Assembly: GCF_017307055.1 (NCBI RefSeq)
Contig: NZ_JAFLEQ010000003.1
Span: 436,932-500,931 of the forward strand
Direction: 5' to 3'
DNA: 64,000 nucleotides
From: Corynebacterium mendelii
GTDB lineage: Bacteria > Actinomycetota > Actinomycetes > Mycobacteriales > Mycobacteriaceae
Made by a program: the position numbers and the translations under genes. Below are positions 58,218-64,000 of this stretch, one piece after another. The notes beneath the pieces were generated by a model. The model was not told where the DNA came from and did no database searches. It saw only the letters and a program-made list of their open reading frames with translations. Positions within the stretch are counted from its first letter, which is position 1, and each line of letters starts with the position of its first letter.

Positions 58218-58223
58218 TAGAGT
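58218..58223 (+). promoter_or_regulatory. -10 candidate of alaS
   Basis: TAGAGT, about 145 bases before the alaS GTG. The leader then contains a stem-loop (58267-58274 with 58281-58288). Confidence 0.35.
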
Positions 58224-58368
58224 GACCGGTTGGGAATAACCCGAAAGGGCCGCCCGCACCCGGGCGCCGGTGTGCAGCCACACACCGGTGCGGCCCCGGC
58301 CGGTTGGTGCCCCAGATAAAACGATCACCCATACACACGTCTTTTCCAGATTGGTTGTTGATTTAACA

Positions 58369-61032
58369 GTGCAGACCCACGAGATCCGGGAACGGTTCAT
58401 CAATCATTTCGTCAATTCCGGTCACACCGAGGTCCCCAGCGCCCCGCTGATCCTCGACGATCCGACGCTGCTGTTCGTCAACGCCGGCATGGTGCCGTTC
58501 AAACCCTATTTCCTCGGGCAGCAAAACCCGCCGTTTGCCAACGGCACCGCGACATCGATCCAAAAGTGCGTGCGCACCCTCGACATTGACGAAGTGGGCA
58601 TCACCACCCGGCACAACACTTTCTTCCAGATGGCCGGAAACTTCTCTTTCGGCCAGTACTTCAAGGAAGGGGCGATCACCCACGCCTGGACGCTGCTGAC
58701 CGACCCGGTTGACGAAGGCGGCTTCGGACTTGATCCGGAGCGGCTGTGGGTGACGGTGTTCCTCGACGACGATGAGGCCGCCGATATCTGGCACAGAAAA
58801 CTCGGGGTGCCCAAAGACCGCATCCAGCGGCTGGGCATGGCCGACAACTACTGGTCGATGGGTATTCCCGGCCCCTGCGGGCCGTGCTCGGAAATCTATT
58901 ACGACCGGGGACCGGAATACGGCAAAGACGGCGGACCGGTTGTCGACGACACCCGCTACATGGAGATCTGGAACCTCGTGTTCATGGAAAACCGCCGCGG
59001 GGAGGGTACCGGCAAAGACAATTTCGAGATCTTGGGTCCCCTGCCGAAAAAGAACATCGACACCGGTCTGGGTATCGAACGTGTCGCCTGCATTTTGCAG
59101 GGCGTCGACAATGTCTACGAAACAGACCTGTTGCGCCCGGTGATCGATGTTGCCGAGAAACTGACCGGCAGCCCTTACGGCAAAGACCACGACTCCGACA
59201 TCCGTTTCCGGGTCATCGCCGACCATTCACGCACCGGCATGATGCTGATCCTGGACGGTGTGACCCCCGGCAATGAGGGCCGCGGCTACATTCTGCGCCG
59301 TCTGCTGCGCCGCATCATCCGTTCCGCCCGGCTGCTGGGGGCGACAGGGGCCACAATGGAGAAGTTCATGACCACCATCATGGACACCATGACACCGTCC
59401 TACCCGGAGATCGCCTCATCGCGGGAACGCATCATCAAAACCGCGGTCGCCGAGGAAAAAGCTTTCCTGCGCACCCTCGAATCGGGCACCCACTTGTTCG
59501 AGGACGCCCTCGGAGCGGCGAAGGAGAAAGGCCAGACCACCCTGTCGGGGGACAAGGCCTTCACATTGCACGACACCTACGGTTTCCCCATCGACCTCAC
59601 CCTGGAGATGGCCCACGAAGCCGGCCTGGAGGTTGACCGGGAAGGTTTCAATGCGCTGATGGCCGAGCAGAAAGCCCGCGCCAAGGCCGACAACCGGGCG
59701 AAAAAACACGGCGGCGCTGATTTGAGTGTCTACCGCGAATTCGTCGACGGTCACCCCACCCGTTTCACCGGCTACGGCAACCTGACCGACCAGGCCACGG
59801 TGCTGGGCCTGGTCCACGACGGCACAAAGCTCACCCACGCCGGTCAGGGCAAGCAGGTCGAAGTCATTTTGGACACCACCCCCATGTACGCCGAAGCAGG
59901 CGGGCAGTTGGGTGACCGGGGAACCATCCGGGTGGGCGACACCGTGCTGGATGTCACCGATGTGCAGAAAATCGGCAAGAAACTGTGGGTCCACAAGGCA
60001 GTGGTGACCAACGGTGAGATCGGGGTGGGCGATACCGCGGTTGCCGAAGTGGATAAAAAGTGGCGGCACGCCGCCCGCCAGGCGCACTCGGCCACCCACC
60101 TCATCCACGCTGCCCTGCGGCAGATTCTGGGGCCCACGGCAGTCCAGGCCGGTTCCATGAACAAACCCGGATACCTGCGCTTCGACTTCAACTACACCGA
60201 GCAGCTGTCCGCCGAGCAGCTGCAGCAGATCGAAACAGTCACCAACGAGGCCGTCGATGTCGACTGGCAGGTCAACACCATCGAAACCACGCTGGAGGAA
60301 GCCAAAGCCATGGGGGCGATGGCACTGTTCGGTGAAAACTACGGCCACAATGTCCGCGTCGTGGAAATCGGCGGACCGTTTTCGATGGAGCTGTGCGGCG
60401 GCACGCATGTCGACCATTCCTCCCAGATCGGCCCGGTGGCGGTGCTCGGAGAATCATCCGTCGGCTCCGGGGTGCGCCGCATCGAGGCCTATTCGGGTCT
60501 CGAGTCCTTCGGCTACCTGTCCAAGGAACGCGCCCTGGCCGAAGGTCTGGCATCGTCGATGAAAGCCCCCACCGACGAGCTTCCCGACCGTATTGCCGCT
60601 TTGACCGAGAAACTGAAAGCCGCCGAGAAACAGATCGCCGAATTCAAAAAACAGCAGCTGCAGCAGCAGGCCGGCACCTTCGTCGACGATGCCTCCACCG
60701 TCGGTGCCTTCACCGTGATCGCCGAGAAACTGGAGGGCCTGGGCGGCGGCGAGCTGCGGCAGTTGGCCACCGATTTGAAAAACCGTCTCGGCGATGTGCC
60801 CGGTGTGGTTGTGCTGGGTTCCGATGACGGCGGGAAAGCACCGTTTGTTGTCGGTGTCACCGCCGAAGGTATCGCCCGCGGCGTGAAAGCAGGGGATATG
60901 GTCAAGCTCGTTTCCCGGCACGTCAACGGCCGCGGTGGCGGAAAACCCGATATGGCCCAGGGCCAGGGAACCGACGCCGGCGGTTTCGATGCGGCGTTTA
61001 CCGCCGTCACCGATGATCTGGCCACCCGCTAG
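58369..61032 (+). CDS. alaS: Alanine-tRNA ligase
   Basis: 887 aa. Catalytic N-terminal domain from [16 protein letters not shown] through [20 protein letters not shown] and GADLSV..., the editing domain with [12 protein letters not shown] and [13 protein letters not shown] (zinc and editing residues), a coiled-coil Gln-rich C-terminal part ([16 protein letters not shown]) and the C-Ala domain. Start: GTG 58369 matches known corynebacterial N-termini; no Shine-Dalgarno is visible. The hairpin-containing leader of about 145 bases is worth note. Confidence 0.96.
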   Translation: MQTHEIRERFINHFVNSGHTEVPSAPLILDDPTLLFVNAGMVPFKPYFLGQQNPPFANGTATSIQKCVRTLDIDEVGITTRHNTFFQMAGNFSFGQYFKEGAITHAWTLLTDPVDEGGFGLDPERLWVTVFLDDDEAADIWHRKLGVPKDRIQRLGMADNYWSMGIPGPCGPCSEIYYDRGPEYGKDGGPVVDDTRYMEIWNLVFMENRRGEGTGKDNFEILGPLPKKNIDTGLGIERVACILQGVDNVYETDLLRPVIDVAEKLTGSPYGKDHDSDIRFRVIADHSRTGMMLILDGVTPGNEGRGYILRRLLRRIIRSARLLGATGATMEKFMTTIMDTMTPSYPEIASSRERIIKTAVAEEKAFLRTLESGTHLFEDALGAAKEKGQTTLSGDKAFTLHDTYGFPIDLTLEMAHEAGLEVDREGFNALMAEQKARAKADNRAKKHGGADLSVYREFVDGHPTRFTGYGNLTDQATVLGLVHDGTKLTHAGQGKQVEVILDTTPMYAEAGGQLGDRGTIRVGDTVLDVTDVQKIGKKLWVHKAVVTNGEIGVGDTAVAEVDKKWRHAARQAHSATHLIHAALRQILGPTAVQAGSMNKPGYLRFDFNYTEQLSAEQLQQIETVTNEAVDVDWQVNTIETTLEEAKAMGAMALFGENYGHNVRVVEIGGPFSMELCGGTHVDHSSQIGPVAVLGESSVGSGVRRIEAYSGLESFGYLSKERALAEGLASSMKAPTDELPDRIAALTEKLKAAEKQIAEFKKQQLQQQAGTFVDDASTVGAFTVIAEKLEGLGGGELRQLATDLKNRLGDVPGVVVLGSDDGGKAPFVVGVTAEGIARGVKAGDMVKLVSRHVNGRGGGKPDMAQGQGTDAGGFDAAFTAVTDDLATR

Positions 61033-61184
61033 ATCCCGGCGCGGTGATCTCTCTCACCCCACCCATCACCAGGTGCAGGCGATGCGCCGCGGCGAAACCC
61101 GCCTGTATCCGGTGTTCTAGTGCACCGGTGACCAGAACAGCCGACAGCAGCTGGTGACCGGGTCAGACAAGGAAGATCTCAGCC

Positions 61185-61697
61185 ATGGCTAAACCAACAC
61201 CGGACACCCCCGGCGCCGACGATCCCGGCCCCGGCCGCAGGCTGGCGCTTGATGTCGGCACGGTGCGCATCGGGGTGGCGGTCAGTGATTCGGCCGCCAT
61301 GCTGGCCTCACCGGTGGAAACCGTCGACAGGCTCACCGGTTTCAAAGACCGCGACAAAGCCGACATCGACCGGCTGCTGTGGCTGATCGGGCAGTACCGG
61401 CCGGTGGAAATCATCATCGGTTTACCGCGGGATTTGAAAGCCAACGGCTCGTCGTCGGTCAAACACGCCAAAGAAATCGGCTTCAGGCTCACCCGCCGGA
61501 TGACCAACACCGATTCCCTGCCGGTGGTGCCGGTGCGTTTCGCCGATGAACGGCTGACCACCGTGGCCGCCGAACGGCATTTGCGGGACTGCGGTGTCAA
61601 CACCAAAAAAGGCCGCGCCGTCATCGACCAGGCCGCCGCCTGTGAAATCCTGCAGTCCTGGCTGGATGCCCGGTCCCGGCGGCTTGCCGCGCCGTAG
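61185..61697 (+). CDS. ruvX: Putative pre-16S rRNA nuclease YqgF (RuvX)
   Basis: 170 aa. RNase H-like fold with [16 protein letters not shown] at the N-terminal end, [34 protein letters not shown] and a final Asp in [11 protein letters not shown]. The family processes the 5' end of 16S rRNA precursors, and the position between alaS and mltG is conserved. Ribosome-binding site AAGGAA precedes the ATG by about 10 bases. Confidence 0.95.
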   Translation: MAKPTPDTPGADDPGPGRRLALDVGTVRIGVAVSDSAAMLASPVETVDRLTGFKDRDKADIDRLLWLIGQYRPVEIIIGLPRDLKANGSSSVKHAKEIGFRLTRRMTNTDSLPVVPVRFADERLTTVAAERHLRDCGVNTKKGRAVIDQAAACEILQSWLDARSRRLAAP

Positions 61698-61930
61698 CCT
61701 GCCGCCCACAGCGCCGGCACGCCGGGTGGGCCTCGGCGGGGATAAACCAACCGGTAAACATATAAGCTGGGGACCACGCCTTGAAAAGGTGCCACGCCCG
61801 CTAGGGTCCGCATCCGTGCTGCCGGTACCGGTGGTGTTGCCATCACAGCTGTCCGGCACCGCGGGACACGTGTGTGCCGGGCCAGCCATTTTTTCCGTCG
61901 AACGACAATCCCGGGGTAAGAGATAAACCG

Positions 61931-63157
61931 ATGAGCAGATCTTCTTCCAATGCCAGAGGCAAAGCCCGCTTTATCGGGGTGGCCAGCGCCAGTATTCTCA
62001 TCATCGTGATGGTGCTGGCACTGGTGGGGCTGGGGCGGCTGAGAATGCCCGTCACCCCTGATTTCGAGGGCACCGGCAACGGTGTGACCGAGCTGGTGGA
62101 GATCACCCCCGGATCCTCGGTGTCGGCTCTCGGCCCGGAGCTTGTCGAACGCGGCATCGTCAAATCCAACGCCGCTTTCCAGAAAGCCGCCGGCGCCAAC
62201 GACAAGGCCTCCACCGTCACCCCCGGTTTCTACCGGCTGCAGGGACAGATGTCGGCGGTCTCCGCGGTGGAAGCACTCGTGGATCCGGCCAACAAGGTGC
62301 AGTTGCTCACCGTCAACGGCGGGTCGACACTCAACGATGTGACCGTGGTCGGCGGCGGCACCCGCTTCGGGATTTTCTCCGACATCGCGGCTTTGGCCTG
62401 CGGGGACAAACCCGACTCCAACTGTGTCACCGTCGCGAAACTTGCCGATGCCGCAGCCACCACCGACCCGGTGGAACTGGGGGTTCCGGCCTGGGCCGTT
62501 GACGCGGTCACCGCCCGCGGCGATGATCCCCGGCGGATCGAGGGGCTGATTGCCCCGGGCAGCTATGTGGTCAACCCGCACATGAGCGCCACCGAAATCC
62601 TCACCGATCTTGTCACCCGCTCCGCCGCGGTGTGGGACAAAACCGGCATCACCGCAAAAGCCGAGGCCACCGGGTTGACCCCCTACCAGCTTCTGACCGC
62701 GGCCTCGCTGGTGGAACGGGAATCCCCGGCGGGCGAGTTCGACAAAGTCGCCCGGGTGATCATCAACCGGCTAAACACCCCCATGCGGCTGGAGTTTGAT
62801 TCCACCGTCAACTACGACCTGGCCGACCAGGAAGTCGCCACCACCGACGACGACCGTGCCCGGGTCACCCCGTGGAACACCTACGCCAAAGACGGCCTGC
62901 CCGACACCCCGATCGCCTCCCCGTCGGTGGAGGCGCTGGAAGCGATGGAAAACCCGGCCGACGGCGACTGGCTGTTTTTCGTCACCATCGACAAAGACGG
63001 CACCACCGTGTTCAACAACACCTTCGACGAGCATCTCAGCGACACCCAGAAAGCACTCGATGCCGGGGTGCTGGATTCCAAGCGTGACCAGTCGGCGGCC
63101 GGCGGCGACAGCCCGTCCGATACCGCCGACCCCGACCAGGCTCCGCCCGCCCAGTAG
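61931..63157 (+). CDS. mltG: Endolytic transglycosylase MltG
   Basis: 408 aa. A cytoplasmic Arg/Ser tail, one transmembrane helix (about 15-36), a LysM-like N-terminal domain and the YceG catalytic domain with the conserved Glu262 in AASLVERES. The NTP..RLEFDSTVNYDL and DGLPDTPIASPSVEALEA blocks are typical. It cuts nascent glycan strands and sets their length. A Pro/Asp/Ala tail follows. ATG 61931 is chosen over the longer frame from 61874. Confidence 0.95.
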   Translation: MSRSSSNARGKARFIGVASASILIIVMVLALVGLGRLRMPVTPDFEGTGNGVTELVEITPGSSVSALGPELVERGIVKSNAAFQKAAGANDKASTVTPGFYRLQGQMSAVSAVEALVDPANKVQLLTVNGGSTLNDVTVVGGGTRFGIFSDIAALACGDKPDSNCVTVAKLADAAATTDPVELGVPAWAVDAVTARGDDPRRIEGLIAPGSYVVNPHMSATEILTDLVTRSAAVWDKTGITAKAEATGLTPYQLLTAASLVERESPAGEFDKVARVIINRLNTPMRLEFDSTVNYDLADQEVATTDDDRARVTPWNTYAKDGLPDTPIASPSVEALEAMENPADGDWLFFVTIDKDGTTVFNNTFDEHLSDTQKALDAGVLDSKRDQSAAGGDSPSDTADPDQAPPAQ

Positions 63158-63309
63158 TCCACCAGGTTCCCACCCCCGCCACCACAGTGGGATAAATCCT
63201 GCCGCGGTGGCAGGCACCGCCCTAGCCGCATCGCCGGTCCCGGGGCTGTGTCCGCGGATAAAGCGTTTCGTGCCCGCACCCTTTTTCCAAGGATTGGTTG
63301 CCCACCACC

Positions 63310-64000
63310 GTGAACACCCCTCTTGCTCCCGCACACCCCTCGATAGCCCGCCGGGCGGCTGTTATCGGCCATCCGGTCGACCACTCGCTGTCGCCGGTGT
63401 TGCACACTGCCGGCTACACCGCCTTAGGCCTGGACGATTTCAGCTACGGGCGCATCGACTGCGACGCTGACGGGGTTGCGCCCCTTCTCGCCGGTCAGGG
63501 CCGCAGCTACGCCGGTTTTTCCTGCACCATGCCCTGCAAGTTCGCGGCCCTGGCGGTGGCCGACCATGCCACGCACAGGGCCACATCAATCGGCTCGGCC
63601 AACACCCTGGTGCAGGTGGAACCGGGGGTGTGGCGGGCCGACAACACCGACTGTGACGGCGTGGCCGGCGCACTGGACGAGCTGGGGGTGGCCCGTGACT
63701 TGTCCGGCGCCCGGGCGCTGGTGGTCGGGGCAGGGGGGACCGCCCGCCCGGCGGTGTGGGCGCTCGGCGGCAGGGGCGTCGACCACATTGATATCGTCAA
63801 CCGTTCCGACCGCAGCGACCAGTTCCGTGATCTGGCCCGCGCCTGCGGGGTCAGTGTCAGTTTCCATCCCACCGAACACGCCGACCTCGACACGCTGGTG
63901 GCAGCCAGTGCGGTGGTGGTCTCCACTGTCCCGTCGGCGGCGATTGTCGGTCTGGAACACCGTCTGGCGAAGGTTCCGGTTGTCGATGTCATCTACAACC
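63310..64000 (+). CDS. aroE: Shikimate dehydrogenase (partial, 5' part)
   Basis: The first ~230 codons of AroE; the window ends inside it. The N-terminal shikimate site is DHSLSPVLH, the NADP fold starts GAGGTARPA and NTDCDG holds the conserved Asp. The active-site segment reads CTMPCK instead of the common T-x-PHK, keeping the catalytic Lys but with Cys in place of His. The GTG at 63310 gives the family N-terminus; an AAGGA at 63289-63293 sits too far from it (16 bases), and TTG 63298 is an alternative start. It is downstream of mltG, as in C. glutamicum. Confidence 0.92.
   Translation, partial: MNTPLAPAHPSIARRAAVIGHPVDHSLSPVLHTAGYTALGLDDFSYGRIDCDADGVAPLLAGQGRSYAGFSCTMPCKFAALAVADHATHRATSIGSANTLVQVEPGVWRADNTDCDGVAGALDELGVARDLSGARALVVGAGGTARPAVWALGGRGVDHIDIVNRSDRSDQFRDLARACGVSVSFHPTEHADLDTLVAASAVVVSTVPSAAIVGLEHRLAKVPVVDVIYN

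Overview
The window is a high-GC actinobacterial chromosome segment, almost certainly Corynebacterium or a very close mycolic-acid relative. The evidence is the gene content and order: dxs, a ribonuclease D gene, a DUF3000 gene, hemQ, msrB and the arabinogalactan arabinosyltransferase aftC, followed by the Corynebacteriales block thrS-HIT-pgsA-patA-pimA, pdxS-tesB-pdxT, yebC-ruvCAB, yajC-secDF, apt-rel, ppiB, hisS, aspS, rarA, alaS, ruvX, mltG, aroE. Many starts lack a Shine-Dalgarno sequence and have a -10 hexamer about 7 bases upstream, the pattern of leaderless mRNAs common in this group. By eye the DNA is above 60% GC except for a few AT-richer patches.

Layout. (1) 1-7.6 kb: end of an upstream gene, an RNA methyltransferase, dxs, and then rnd, DUF3000, hemQ and msrB (isoprenoid precursors, RNA processing, haem, protein repair). 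(2) 7.8-10.2 kb: an accessory insertion with an unusual HEPN-DUF3320 protein, an AT-rich stretch without genes, and a VIT-type metal transporter. (3) 10.2-12.9 kb: aftC, then six tRNA genes on the minus strand (three identical tRNA-Gly, two tRNA-Val, one tRNA-Cys) and one plus-strand tRNA-Val. (4) 13.7-16.7 kb: a copper/oxidative cell-envelope module (CopC, PCu(A)C lipoprotein, Tat-exported DyP peroxidase). (5) 17.8-23.8 kb: thrS coupled to the phosphatidylinositol mannoside operon. (6) 24.1-30.6 kb: PLP synthase with a thioesterase between its subunits, YebC, and RuvCAB. (7) 30.8-39.9 kb: YajC-SecD-SecF, an orphan solute-binding protein, apt and the stringent-response enzyme Rel. (8) 40.0-42.4 kb: two divergent paralogues of an unrecognised secreted protein family, inserted between rel and ppiB. 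(9) 42.5-49.3 kb: membrane cyclophilin, MBL hydrolase, hisS, a HEPN-like/CBS protein, a secreted four-cysteine protein, a TetR regulator with a near-perfect palindromic operator, and a zinc metallopeptidase. (10) 49.6-64 kb: aspS, a SNF2-type helicase with a helix-hairpin-helix domain, a sugar acetyltransferase, an APH-fold protein, rarA, alaS, ruvX, mltG and the start of aroE.

Most genes are housekeeping. The parts that stand out are the tandem secreted paralogues at 40.1-41.9 kb (shared disulfide spacing and a shared C-terminal GNR-VY / EYY signature), the HEPN-DUF3320 protein at 7.8-8.8 kb (a HEPN RNase motif joined directly to the terminal domain of giant DUF4011/DUF3320 helicases with no helicase between), the second HEPN-like motif fused to CBS domains next to hisS, and the tRNA-rich junction at 11.7-12.9 kb where two blocks that I recall as flanking a large prophage in C. 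glutamicum ATCC 13032 lie next to each other.
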